DNA of 64,000 nucleotides from Holacanthus passer (Eukaryota; Chordata; Actinopteri; Pomacanthidae): assembly GCA_025331565.1 (NCBI GenBank), contig JAFREQ010000038.1, positions 3,286,001 through 3,350,000 of the forward strand. The letters run 5' to 3'. Both the position numbers and the translations under genes were made by a program. Of this stretch, positions 34,241 to 46,600 are shown piece after piece; the stretch's first letter is position 1, and every line of letters starts with the position of its first letter. The notes under the pieces are model-generated. The model was not told the origin of the DNA, did not search any database, and saw only the letters and a program-made list of their open reading frames with translations.

Positions 34241-36444
34241 CCACTGAGCCGCTCCTCATCGTCCGTCATCTCTGACACATTGAGTTGACCCCTTTGTAAA
34301 GAAAGGATGTGAGATGTCAGAGAGAAGCCCCTCTGCAAACAGTCACCAGGCTGCTGTGAATGTGATGTGTATCCCAGTGGACCCACAGCGCCGGTCAGAC
34401 GTGTGGGGGGGCATCTCGGTGCAGAGGGAGAGGAAAGGAGCTGGTGGCAGCTGGTGTGCACACGCTGGCTGGTGTGTGTGTGTTCCTGCATGTTGTTGTT
34501 GACACAGTCTGTGACCGTACATCCTCTGACTACGCCGAGGTCAAGGCAGTGTGTCCAAATGAGACGGTGGTTAAATACTACAAAAATACCAGTGCCTTGA
34601 GCGGAGCAGGGTCGTGTCCACACTGCAGGCCTTGTGTGGACTATGAGCAGCAAAAGACTACACAGCTCCTCTTGTATCCACCCCTACTTCCCTCAACACA
34701 TTTTGAAGTACATGTCCTGGAGTTTTACTGAAATAGTAGCGCCCAAAGAAATACCAATACTTTAGATGTACTGATCCTACTTTCTCCGTCCCCAACACAG
34801 GACTCACAGGAGTTTTCTGAAAGTTAAAATGATGCCACTGATTGCTGTGGCACTTAAAACAGAGTCAGGGGCCTGCTGTGACTCAATGAGCCTGACTGAT
34901 AGTGGAAATGCTGGATTTTATAATTACATTGACAAAGAGTACACTGAGGAAGAGCATTTGATGTGGATTGGTCATATATGACTGATCCTTAGCACCAGGA
35001 CCTGTCCAGCAGTTTGGATTAGTTCATGTCCAATTCAGATGTGAGTGTTCTTGTACACCTTGCATGTAGAAGTGTGCACCTCAGTGTCTGAATTCTGTCC
35101 CACATACAAATGCATTGTAACACTAGGGCTGCACAGTTGTGGCTAAAAATGATAAACTACAGTAAGTTCACAGTTACATCTGGCAAACTTCTTTAAATGT
35201 ATTTTGGGGCATTATTGTCCTTTAAGTGAGAGGGCACAGAAAGAAATCAGACAGGAAATGTGAGGGCAGAAAGACAAAAGGGAAGACAGCAAGGTCCCCT
35301 GACGGCTTGGAAGCACAGACAATGTCCAGAAATGTCTATATTTCCCCCCTGCTATTTTATATGTATGTCCTAATTCTGAGTGTGAACTTAATGCCCTGTA
35401 TTTGGCCTCTAAATTTCCTCTAAAGGGAACAAAACAATAAATTCATAAGTGTCTGAAATCTCAGTTTAGTGCTCACTACAGAGTCAGCTACTGAGTGTGT
35501 ATTGTTTAGTCTATAAAAGACTGTATTTAGGGAGTGGTGAAGGAACAACGCAGAGATTTTTGGACACAGTTAATGTGTTTGCATTGTATGTATCCTGCCA
35601 GCGTGACATCCCAAGTCTATCAGTCTTACTGAAAGAATAGCAAAATTTGAATTGTCTTCATTCTCATGTAATCAGGATCTTCTTAGAGCCAGATAAAACA
35701 AAAACTAGACTGCAACTACATTTAGGCGGCAGTGACAGATAATTAGACTGCTCCAGACAAAACCAAATTTACAATAGGAGAGTATACAGAGAGTATACCT
35801 GTGAAACCGGAGTGCTTTGATTTGAAGCGCTGGAGAAGGCAATCTAAATCACACCTGATCACGTTTGACTGAAGACATGATCACTATATGGGTAATTGTG
35901 TAGCTAGATTACACTTGTCAATTCAATGTGATCTTTTTACACCTGAACATGCTCATTGCTAATTTACACAACGCAATCCATACCAAATATTCATACAAGT
36001 GCACATTAGGGAGAGTTGGGGAAAAGTAACACACCTTAATGCACAGATACATCCAGCAGAAAGAACAGACTTGGAAATTAGTTGTTTTCTGTCACGTATA
36101 ATGATAAAAAAAAAAAAAAAAGATTAATTACGTCACTTTGAGCAACAACCCTTCTCTAAACCTCATATAGATCCACAGTTTGGTTTAATATTGATTGATC
36201 CTCAGGCCTGCAGCCATCTGCCTCTGGGAGCATGTTTAACAGCAGGGGATTGGCTTTAGTTGTTGTGACAAAAGGAGGAGAGGGAGGGAGGAGGGGGGAG
36301 GTGGGCAGGGAACATCTGTTCGGACAAGCGGTAACCAGCCTCCGACACGTTGCTGTGATGAGTGTCCACTGGAGACAGCAGCTGACAGCCTGCAGGATGC
36401 TGCATCTGGTCTGTGGGATGTGGATGATGGGAGCAGCAGTGTTT

Positions 36445-36600
36445 TAAAGGGGGACGCCAGAGATTTTACACCTGAAGTTCAGTGTGTTCGTCACACTGTG
36501 AAAATAAATGTAGAATGTCTCCTGTGGCTCTGGAGGAAGCTGACTGAAAGAACCAGTTGCATTGTGGGAAAGTTAGGATTCATGGTTTTTGAAAGTTTGA
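36445..36600 (+). repeat. Dispersed repeat family R3, copy 2
   Basis: GAATGTCTCCTGTGGCTCTG and GGAGGAAGCTGACTGAAAG repeat the core seen at 31424 and 41508, with diverged flanks. Confidence 0.5.
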
Positions 36601-37984
36601 CCGATGCTTGGGGCTAAAAGTCAGAATATCCCAGTTTGCTGCTTCGATTTTGATCATTCTGCATGTGCCACATTCTTTTTTTAATGTTACTGACATGCAT
36701 GTTTAGGTCTTTGTAGTAACATTAACGGGTCTTTGAAATGGTTACATTAGACAATACACTTTCTGGAATCGTCCATGTGAGCTTCCTAGTTGAAAATACA
36801 ATTGAACTTTCTCAACTTTGATGTCATAAACATTACTTGGGACCTCAGGGTTTGGTCATAGATGTTATTTTTGCAAAATAAGACAAAAAACCTGACAAAA
36901 AATAAAAATTTCAAATCCCAGGAATGAGAGATTCTTTTTAAACCACCCCAACAAGATGTAAAATGCATAATTGTCCTCCATATTTATGTATGATCACAGT
37001 TTGTACAATGCCATGGTAGGACACAACCTATTTACTGGATTCTAGTATATGACCCACATTTGAATTGAATTAACTGCACAGCATGAACTCAAAAGCATGT
37101 GTGTGAAGCAGCTGCCCAGGAGCAACCACTGTCTCCAGATATCTTCCATCGTGGCATCTCACTGGCGTCAGACTGGTTTGAACATGTGATCACTTCTTCC
37201 ATGTCATTTCTTCCAACCTTTTTATTTGTTCAGACGGTTATTCCCACATGATGGGAATGCAGGGTTAGACCCCTCCTCAACCCCCTCCTCCTCCTCCTCC
37301 TCCCCCGTGTACTCCTTTCAAACCAGTCCCATATCTTCCTCTGGTATGTGCGTCTGTGTTTGATGGCCCCTGGCTCAGCGAAAGGCAGTCATTGATTAAC
37401 TGGTGGGTTTGACTCCCTGGCCTTTGCTGAGGCTGTAAACCATCAGCTTTCCATAGCAACCGTCAGCCATAGTTTTGGGCATCCCTTTGTCTGCAGCTCT
37501 TCTGTGCTGTCGTGACGTCCCGTGCTGGTCGGTTAGTTGCGACGCCTTTGTTTGTCGTGCAAAACAGTAAAATCACAAAACGACCAAAGTTCTTCCTCAT
37601 AATTAGCTAATTGTGAATAAAAAGTTGCAACTACTACACTTGGCGAGGAGAGACTTGGCGAGGAGAATGCATTTTGGCTGACAGGATGAGAGGAGTGGAG
37701 TGTAGTGAAGGTCCATAAATAAGGAGTATTACAGTGATTTTCTGCTGTTTGAATCACAGTCAGGACTTAGAAAGGCAGGTTTCCTCAGCTGCTGCTGATA
37801 TATGTAGCATCTCATCATCCTATCGAGTGGAGAGCTTTGTGGTGGTACCAAACTGCGCCTTTTAGATTTCTCTGAGCTTTTGGAGAAAATATATTGCACT
37901 ATATTGCACGCTCTAAATAACTCTGGGCACATATGATAAGCTCTTTTTAGATGTGTTAAGGCTCTCCATGGTGTGGGATTTAAA

Positions 37985-38200
37985 GCGACTTTAAAGCCAG
38001 ACTATGTAGCATTTGAATGGAGAAATAGCACTGTCTTCCTCTTTCAAAAGAAAAGTTGAATTCATAAGAAATAAAATGAACCCTTGCTCAGTTCAACACA
38101 CGCAGGCACTCCTACAGCCTTGCTTGGTCTGAGCAGTAGCTTATCGTGGCTAATGTTAGCTAATGTTTGCAAACTTTACGTAAACACTGCTGCAGTTAAA
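37985..38200 (+). repeat. Dispersed repeat family R2, copy on plus strand
   Basis: Contains AGACTATGTAGCATTTGAAT, CACTCCTACAGCCTTGCTTG, TGAGCAGTAGCTTATCG and GTGGCTAATGTTAGCTAATG. The last part is shared, inverted, with 5575-5690. Confidence 0.55.
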
Positions 38201-39899
38201 TTACATTTGTATGTTGTATGTCACTGATAAACATTTCAATGGTTCATCACAGAAGTAAAACAGGAAGTAAACACAGTATTCCTCATCAGGAGATGGTTTG
38301 TTGTTTCCTGTTTGTCTGGTCTCATTTCATTTGCTACCAGTCATGTTACCTAATCATGAAAGCAAGTGACTCAAGAGAATCTTTGGAAATTAAGGGAAAT
38401 TCATTTTTCAAGTTTTGCCACATGAGACCAGCATGTCTATAGTTTACAGACACCTTAGATGTAGCTTTAAACACAGACTGAAGATGATGTCCCCATTATT
38501 AATCTGGCCTACAGAGCTCTGATTGGCTGATTGGATCAATCAGCTGTCAATGAGCGCAACACCAGGCTTGTTTGATTGAAAAGTGAAACAAAACCGAGCT
38601 GTGATCTGGAAGCAGGCTACCTAAGATGATCTCTGCTGGCAGCTTTCCACTCTTGGGAGAGTTGGAAATGTCAAATAGCAAGTTAGTGCACTACTTGCTC
38701 CAACAAAACGGATTCAAACGATAGCCCTTTGCTGTCCAGAACCCTCAGAATATGATCGATGTTTCTATTTCTTTCCTGTGCTGCATGTTCGCCTGTCCTG
38801 TGAACATGCGTGCATGAGATGAAATATGTTTTCCGAGCTTCTGACAGGCAGGGAATAACGTGACAGCAGTCATGAAGCCACAGACATGGTGTGCTCCTCC
38901 ACAGAGCCACAGTTACTGGCATGTATTTCTACAACAGAATTATCTGTCATATCGTGATAAATGTGAACAACACTTTTTAGAGACTGTCCTGACTCTGCAT
39001 GAACTCATTCTGGTAGTATGAGAAGCGTTCTCGCTCTGACCACCTCTGGTTCCTCTGATCTAATCTTCTGGGAAATGTACTTGAGGCTAAGCCGACACAG
39101 TGGAAAGATTTAATGTGGTCATACCAGAGTGGAGGAAAAAAAAACGCAGAGATGTTATTAGAGAAATGATGGAATATTTGGTCCATGGACACATTTCAGA
39201 TAGGTTGAGCAGACCAGGGCTTCTAACCACTTCTCTTTTTAATGCCACAATACCCTTGAGGCATGAATTGGCATTAACAGGGATTGGCCTGAGTGGTCCC
39301 AGAGGAGTCCTCACAATGGCTGACGATGATCATTTTTGTCAGCTCTGGTATTAAATAAATAGTTTTACTAGCTGGTCCCTGATTTACTGTAAGATCCCAT
39401 CTATTTCATTCTTCTTCTTCTAAAATCTCTGATATGTAGTTTAAATGAAAAAAATATCTGACATACATAATATTTTAATATTTAATTAAAGTATGATAAA
39501 CCTGCTGAGTGGAGGCTTCCAGTTTAAATAATCCAAATGGATTTGATTAAATGGATTTCAGTAATTCTAATGAGAGAAGGCAATCAAGAGGTTTGACATT
39601 TTTCTTTTCACTGGTGTCAAACCTAACGTCAGTGCTGATACCACAGCAATAGCTTTTCAATTCAAAGAAAGCACATTTTTCTTTGTTTTTTCACAAGGCC
39701 AAACTCCACTAGTGCATCAGTGAATAATAACATGGCTGAAACTTTGCCTGAATAAAATACAATTGTCAGTTCAAATAATACAGTATAACATTAACAAAAT
39801 TATAATTTTAATTAGGTGATTTATGATATTTAAAAAAAGAGAACAGGTTCAAAATTCTATTGATACTAATGGATTAATCAATATGTGGTTTCAGCTTTA

Positions 39900-40075
39900 C
39901 GTCACTGCAAGTTGAATCTTTAGGTTTTCTTGTTCAGACTTAATCAATTCAACGATGGCACCTTGGACTCTTTGAAATTGTGATGGGCATTTTTCACCAT
40001 TCTTCAACATTTTATAGACTAAACAATAATTGATTCTTTAAAAGAATAATTGACAGACTGACAGTGACAGTAATT
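39900..40075 (-). mobile_element. Percomorph dispersed repeat, copy 2 (partial, opposite orientation)
   Basis: CATTTTTCACCATTCTTCAACATTTTATAGACTAAACAATAATTGATT-type sequence followed by AGAATAATTGACAGACTGAC is the reverse complement of the start of the repeat at 16268. It is diverged and truncated. Confidence 0.6.
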
Positions 40076-40619
40076 GGACATCTTATACATCGTGCATATA
40101 AGGCCCTTATGTTTTTCATTTTACTGACTTACAAGTACTATATATAGATTTTCACCTCAATCTGTATCAGTCCTTGTTTGCATTACAGTATGTGCTCTAT
40201 AATCCACTTATGTGTCCCTGCAGTTTTATTAGAGAATGGGGTTATTGTGTCCTTGTGGGAAGGTACTGATAATCTTTGTGCGTCCTCAGTCCTGAAGACA
40301 TGCCATATGGAAAGCTCTATGCACATAAAAGGGTTGATAACATGACATAATGAATGATAGCCCTGAAATACTTTAATGTAGCACCTTTAAAGCTTATTCC
40401 TGGTTTATATCTGCTTCTTTCTTGGTTAAAGTGGAGCCACTCTGGAGGAAAGTGCCGCGCTGAAAGATGCTGTTCTTGCAGTAATACTCAGAGTGCACTC
40501 ACTGTGATGGAGGCAGTGATTAGACCGATCGTTCCTGGAGTGTTGAGGGAGAAATTGTTCTCTCTCACACCGGTCAGGGAATCAATCTAACTGATTAACT
40601 GGGGGTGGGAATGGGGGGG

Positions 40620-40620
<1 letters not shown>

Positions 40621-40660
<40 letters not shown>
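40621..40660. repeat. (CA)n microsatellite
   Basis: Forty bases of perfect CA repeat after a G-rich stretch. Confidence 0.95.
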
Positions 40661-40662
<2 letters not shown>

Positions 40663-41439
40663 CACACACCTCCACTCATCTTCCTCTCTGTGAAGCCAAT
40701 CTCTTGCCAACATTGCCTGTCCTTTCCGATATGACTTCATTGCAATTATGAAAATGGCACTGTGTCATATTTTCCTGTTGGAAAGCTGTTGATTAAACAG
40801 ATCTCAGTTTCTACCGCGGCTGGTTTCGCTGAGCTCAGCCTCGGAGAAAACTAATCCTGAACCGCTGGTTCTTGGAAGAATCTTGACATGCTTATCCCAG
40901 GTCACAGGGTTCTTATGTATAGTAACTACAGCCAACGTGGCCGTGCCAGATGTGGAGCTGATAGTTTACTGCTGCACATGAAACCAAGCGGTAGCAGCAC
41001 TGATCCAACTCACCGCTAATGAACTGCTGGTGATTGATTGGTAGAAATGGATGAAGTGCATTATTTTAAGTTGGAATAGGATCCAATTCAGTACTGTAGT
41101 ACTATTTTATAGTCCATCCCTGCTGCAGTATCATTGAGCATGAGCCCCAACATGCCCTTTTTAAAGTGAAGCTATTTACAGTCACAGCCCTCACATGACA
41201 ATACAAGAAGTCTGTCCCAGAGTCTTTTGCATGCCTGCTCCCTTACTCAGTGAAAACCTTTAAATATGTGCCGTTGAGCCATTGTTTCCTGATGAAGTAC
41301 ATTAAGTCTGTCTACCAATAAAAGACAGGAATTTAACACCAATTAAGTTGAGCCATGCTGTTTGTTAGTCTCTGGAGTGGTGTGTAAAATCCCAGTAAAA
41401 TTGTATTTTTAGAGGAGTCACATCCCGAGTTAAAGGGCC

Positions 41440-41640
41440 ATTTCACCAGTTTAACACATCAAGTTCAGTTTACTTGGCATAAGGAGTACCACTACAGCCT
41501 GTATAATATCTTCTGTGGCTCGAGAGGAAGCTTGACAAAATCAGATGAAGTCATTAGGAATATCAAGGTGTCGACCTAAATATTTTAACAGAAACCTTGC
41601 AATACAAACTATGGGTGAGGGGTTTTAAAGATGTGGCCAA
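41440..41640 (+). repeat. Dispersed repeat family R3, copy 3
   Basis: TAATATCTTCTGTGGCTCGA, GAGGAAGCTTGACAAAATCA and GATGAAGTCATTAGG match copy 1 in order. It is preceded by AAAGGGCCATTTCACCAG, another motif I associate with this family in fish. Confidence 0.55.
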
Positions 41641-42489
41641 TCAACAATGCTATTGAGCTGAGGAAATGGAGGAACTTGACTCACAGAAGGAAGGATATTT
41701 CAACCTCTGCTGCTCTGATACTAACAATTCTAACAACTAACAACAAGTCTGTCTCTTCTGACTCCTCAAACTTTATGAAAGTGCATTAGTAAATGAAGTA
41801 CCTGTCTAAGTACTGTATATAATGGCATGGGAGTTCTCATATGGAGGGATCATTTAGACGTGTAACCTGATTTAACAGTGGGACAGAAATACAGTTTGAA
41901 TGAATTGGACGGGCAGTACTCAAAAATCTTGCTCTCATGCCTCCCATGAACCCCATGTCATAACCATGAGATAGAAAACAGATTTTCCAGCTTTCCAAAC
42001 TGTAAAAGTAATGGGACTTTCATGTGCAACAAAGTTTGTAGATCCTTTCACATTTATTGAGAAATAGTTGCACTCATACGACCATGGAAAACCAAATTGA
42101 ATGTTTTATTTCATCGTGACTTTGAAACAGCTGTCCCGAATGTCCCGATTAATGCAGTCAAGATGTGTACTGTCGTGTAAGAACTGTGCTTTCATGAAGA
42201 TGTCAACAGAGGCAGAAACTACAGGAAGCATAAATACTGTGAACTAAGACATGATATAAATGTGTTGAATTTATTAGACACCCTTTGAATCTCTTGTCGT
42301 GGTGTGATTTATCTTTTCTGAGCATGTGTTCTAATACAGACACTAACAAGTGGTAACACAGACATTATTGTAGGAAAGTTTCAATTGGCCAAAACACATT
42401 TTAATGCTGTGCTATTCAATATGCTCATATGATCAAAATGAAATGAGTGATGACACTTAATGTGAGAACTGAGAATTATCACCTGACTC

Positions 42490-42665
42490 TGCAGTTCCAT
42501 GGAGCGTTTTAGCCTCTCTCAGCTGATTGTTTTGGTTTTCCAGACCGCAACTTTACTGTTTTGGTTCAGTCTCATAGGCCTCATTAACTTTTTTTTCCAG
42601 CTGCGGCAGGCTGCTACTCTCAGTGAAAAGGCTCTGAGTTCTAAGTTAGAAGCTAGCACCAGTGG
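42490..42665 (+). repeat. Dispersed repeat family R1, 5' part
   Basis: CCATGGAGCGTTTTAGCC, TTGTTTTGGTTTTCCAGAC, TTTTGGTTCAGTCTCA and CAGCTGCGGCAGGCTGC followed by AAAAGGCTCTGAG match the first half of the copies at 5210 and 9770. Confidence 0.5.
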
Positions 42666-45365
42666 TTTAGCAGTAATGGTGGTGCAGAAAGACAAAAACA
42701 CCCAAGAACCAAGTATTTTTCATGACTGATACTGATGGGAAGGAGAAAGATGAGCGAAACTGTCAGTTTCCACCTTGAAAAGTTGAATAGAAACAGCTTG
42801 AGCATGCAGATCTTAATCTGCAGAAACGCATTCAGTGGTATCTTAATCAAACCCAGTACGTTTTTTTCAACATTTGTCCTTCATTTACCCCAAAGTATCT
42901 TGTGTGCATTCCCTCATCGTAACAAAGGTTCACAGCTGGCAGCAAGTTTCCAAACTGCATTTCCAAATGCCAAAGGGACCACCCTCCCTGCTGGGAAATC
43001 TGAGAGAGCTCAACCCCACTGGGTTCACCTTCCCCGTCACCTCAGCCGATTAGCTCCGATAGTGACTGATCACCAGAACGTGACCTCTGAGGACGAGGCC
43101 TCACAAGTTAAAAGCAGAGTTAACCCAGGCCACCTAGGGAGACGTGCGTTTGATATGTTGTAGGGAAAGAATGTATGTTGGGGTTTTGCTTGTACAGTGT
43201 TGTACGTCATCACCATAAATCACTGCTAACTAGGTGATGTCTCGACAGCTAAGTGTAAATGAACTGACAAATATTGAGTCCTGTTATGCAGTTAGTCAGG
43301 AAGATAAAGTCATAAATGTGTTGAGCAACTGTTAGATGTGCCAGAAAAATAGACTCATCCCAAACATCTTTCACTTAAAGCCCTTCCAGTCCAAATAGAG
43401 GACTTAGTGGTTTGAGGTGTGGTTAATTTCTCTGCGTGGTTAGGGTTCGGCATCTCTCTGGTCTCATTAACCACCCCCGCCCAGCGGTCTGTTCTCAATA
43501 TGAGAACAGCACGTCTGCAGCAGATCTGTTCAGAGCTGGAGATAAGGTGGGAAAACACCCTTTGTTTGGGTGGAGACTGGAGACCAGACGCTGTTTCCAT
43601 AAACTGACAATTGAGATAAGCTATTGACGAGCTCCTGTCCTGCCTGCTCCTTCTGCAAGATTTGATTTGGTCATTTTAAATGTTGTTCAAGCTGGAAATG
43701 TCACAACAGACGTGTCTTCATTCATCTGTCATATCCAGTTCATTGACTTTTGAGACCAAGTGCGTCCATTAAATTACCTTTCATTCCTGTAATTGCGAAA
43801 TGAAGCGCTGCAGTTTCTCTGTGTCAACACTGTGTGGGTGCTCTGTAATGAAACTACATGATTTATGATCCTAACCCTCCCCACCTCCTCCACACTGAAT
43901 ATGATACATGGCCCATTTAGGGCATCTCCATATCCTGAACCCTTGCACAGACCTGGATAAATGCTCTGTGTCTCACACAACCATAAATCTACACTTATTT
44001 TGTCGAGATCTATGCTCCCTGGAGTGTCTCCTCGCTGCGGGAGGATCCATCATGATAAGTAGCTGCATGGTGTTGTAATGGCTGAATTGATGAGTTCTAA
44101 TTGGCATCAAGAGACTGCCAGTAATGGACTTCAATGACGGTGTTTCACTGAAAGCTTAAACCAGATGGATTGATTAGGGAAACAGCATGTTTTCAGCTGT
44201 AGCTGATGTATTGATGCTGTGCTTTGTGATTCACCATCAATTAATTTTTTATTGGAAAAAAAACTCTTTTAAAGGTCAGTCTCCCTTTATTTACAGTCTT
44301 TTTTTCCCATGGACCTATCATATTTGAGTTATTGTAAAGTATCAATACAGTAAATTTTAGGATTGGAGATCATATAGAAAAGAAAGTAGGTGCAGTATAA
44401 TTGCAATCCCACAATAGTCATGCAAATGTATTCAATTTTAAAGTTTAAGGTTGTGACCCTTCAGAAGCAGCAACAGTAAATGGAATGCTACTTTTTTTTG
44501 GCTGGTCATTCTCAGATCTTCTGATCATTTATCCACATCTTTAACCACTAGTCAATACCTATTGATCTTTAGTTAGTGTGCGCTAATGCGTCTTGAATGC
44601 CTCGTGTCCAATAAACATCCTGCTTCAGACAGAAGTGGGGTTTGAATGTGCAGAGACTGATGAATGGACTTCAGCATTCAAGTGTTTTCACCCTCATAAA
44701 ATTAGTAGAGCACAAAAATATCCTTGTGATCCAGTGGGAGCCGATGCTTTTGAACAGTCATTGAAGTATTTATTTTACACGTGTACAAGAGTTTTGTCTC
44801 ATGTAATGCATAAAAGTATGTAAGGAATATAAATGTTGCTATTTAATGTGATTTTACAGAGATTTACCATATTGCAATATACAGTATAATGTAGAAAAGA
44901 GCAAACTTTTGTTATTAATATTGTGATATTGACTTCAGCCATACTGCCCAGCCCGACCTTCCAGTCAGTGATAATCTGAGGGCTCACACCTGCATAGACA
45001 GTCAGAATTTACCAAAATCTGTTACATTGAAACATTTTTTTACCAGATAATGCACTGATCTTCAAATGGTTCATTTTGCTTAAGAAGTATGAGAATTTTC
45101 ACATTTAATCCTTCAGTTTATCTGAAAAGATCAGAATCACCAGATTTGGAGATACGTAGTTGTCACCGGACAGCGATATTACAGTGTCTTTAGCTTCCCT
45201 TATGTTGGGTCAGAGGACAGGACAGCACTAAAGTGTATAATGGTCCACACTTGCCACTGTTTCTGAATGAGCTTGTGTTTGTGTGTGTGTACAGTAGGCC
45301 CTTATGTGTTGTTCTGCTGTGCTGACACATCATGTGCTGATCCCCGGTGGCTTCTCTCCTGTCAG

Positions 45366-45398
45366 TGACCACACACACACACGCGCACACACACACGC
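45366..45398. repeat. (CA)n microsatellite with CG interruptions
   Basis: An alternating CA/CG run. Confidence 0.85.
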
Positions 45399-45924
45399 AG
45401 GGCCCGTAGGCTGCTGATGTGTAGGGTCAGGCTCCCTCTGGGCAACAGAGGACTCAGTCAGTGAGTGAGTGTCAGCTGCCAGCAGCAGTTTGTGCTGAGA
45501 GAAAGAGAAATGTCCTTCGTCATCCATCAGCGGCCTCTGCACCACTGAGGCCTCCATGTCCACACAGTAACACCACACTGAACATTGCTGTCTGTGCTGG
45601 GTGTGATTTACTCACAGATACTCAGTGTATGGACGTTGTTAGTCCAGCCTCTATATAGCACATGTAAGCACCTTCCCAGAGCATCAGTCACCACGAATAA
45701 GTTCTCAGCCTGTGAGAAACAGTGCACTTGGGAAATCAATGTGTATGGTACCAGAATAAGTCTTTTGAAGTTGTCTCCCCAGAATTCCTGTGTGTGGTGA
45801 TGAAAGTGTGTACAGTGCTCTAAAACTTGAAAAATGAACTACCTATGAAATTAACTAATTCCCTAATATGACTTTAATATAAATTCATTATTTTGTATCA
45901 GAAAAGAAGACTAAAGTCTACAGT

Positions 45925-46095
45925 CATGCTGGCAGCTCTGTTAGGTTGTAGGCTGCTTATCGGTGCTTTGAATTCAGCAGTCTAACATGCTCACAATGAC
46001 AATACTGACATGCTGTGACATGGTCAGCACTTCTAATGTTTACCACGTTCATGGTCTTAGTTTAAGCACGTTAGCATGCTAACTTGCTGCTTTCC
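45925..46095 (+). repeat. Dispersed repeat (TTAGCATGCTAAC type)
   Basis: Contains TCTAACATGCTCACAATGAC, GTTTACCACGTTCATGGTCT, TAGTTTAAGCACG and TTAGCATGCTAAC, a motif series common in fish genomes. It abuts the Tc1-like remnant. Confidence 0.5.
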
Positions 46096-46129
46096 TCTGT
46101 TTTATATATTTTGGTCTGACAAAACAAGA

Positions 46130-46600
46130 CATTTGAAGGGCGTCCACAAAAATGAAAAACCAGAGGATCCAGCATGTCTCTGAAGAATGGAGTGGTACTT
46201 CTTGTTCAGGGTGGAGTCAGTTCAGTGTAGGAGTCAAACTCCAGACTTGAATATTCCCACCACCATGTTTCACTGTCAGTTGATCCACTGTGGTATCATC
46301 GTTCTCTCTCCTGCTTGTCTACATTCACCCTTCTGTTACTGCCATAAATCTAAACCTTGGATTCATCAGTAAACTTTCTTCCAGTCCTCCACTGTGAAAT
46401 GCTGGTATTTCCTTGCACACTCCAAGTGTTTGGCCTTGTTTCCCCTCCTGAGAAGAGGTTTAGAAACTGCTCCTCGTCCTCTGAGACCACGACAAGACGG
46501 CCTTCTTCTGACAGGACTTTGGCTGATTGAGTCTTGTGTTCTTTTTTTTTTTAGCACATACTGAATCTGTGAGTTGCTTTTCTGTCTCTCAAGGAGTGTC
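46130..46600 (-). pseudogene. Tc1/mariner-like transposase remnant
   Basis: Read on the minus strand, 46366-46602 encodes SKPLLRRGNKAKHLECARKY followed by TVEDWKKV, the linker typical of Tc1-like transposases. Further on, after a frame break and stop, TDESKV and GSNRRV and then TVKHGGG appear in degraded form. These are the hallmarks around the first catalytic Asp and the GGG block. In-frame stops and frame changes show it is dead. Flanking terminal inverted repeats were not identified. Confidence 0.8.

Noticed and set aside
42735..43163. 142-codon plus-strand frame
   Set aside because: It follows directly from an R1 repeat copy, has mixed composition and no motif or splice support. Probably chance.
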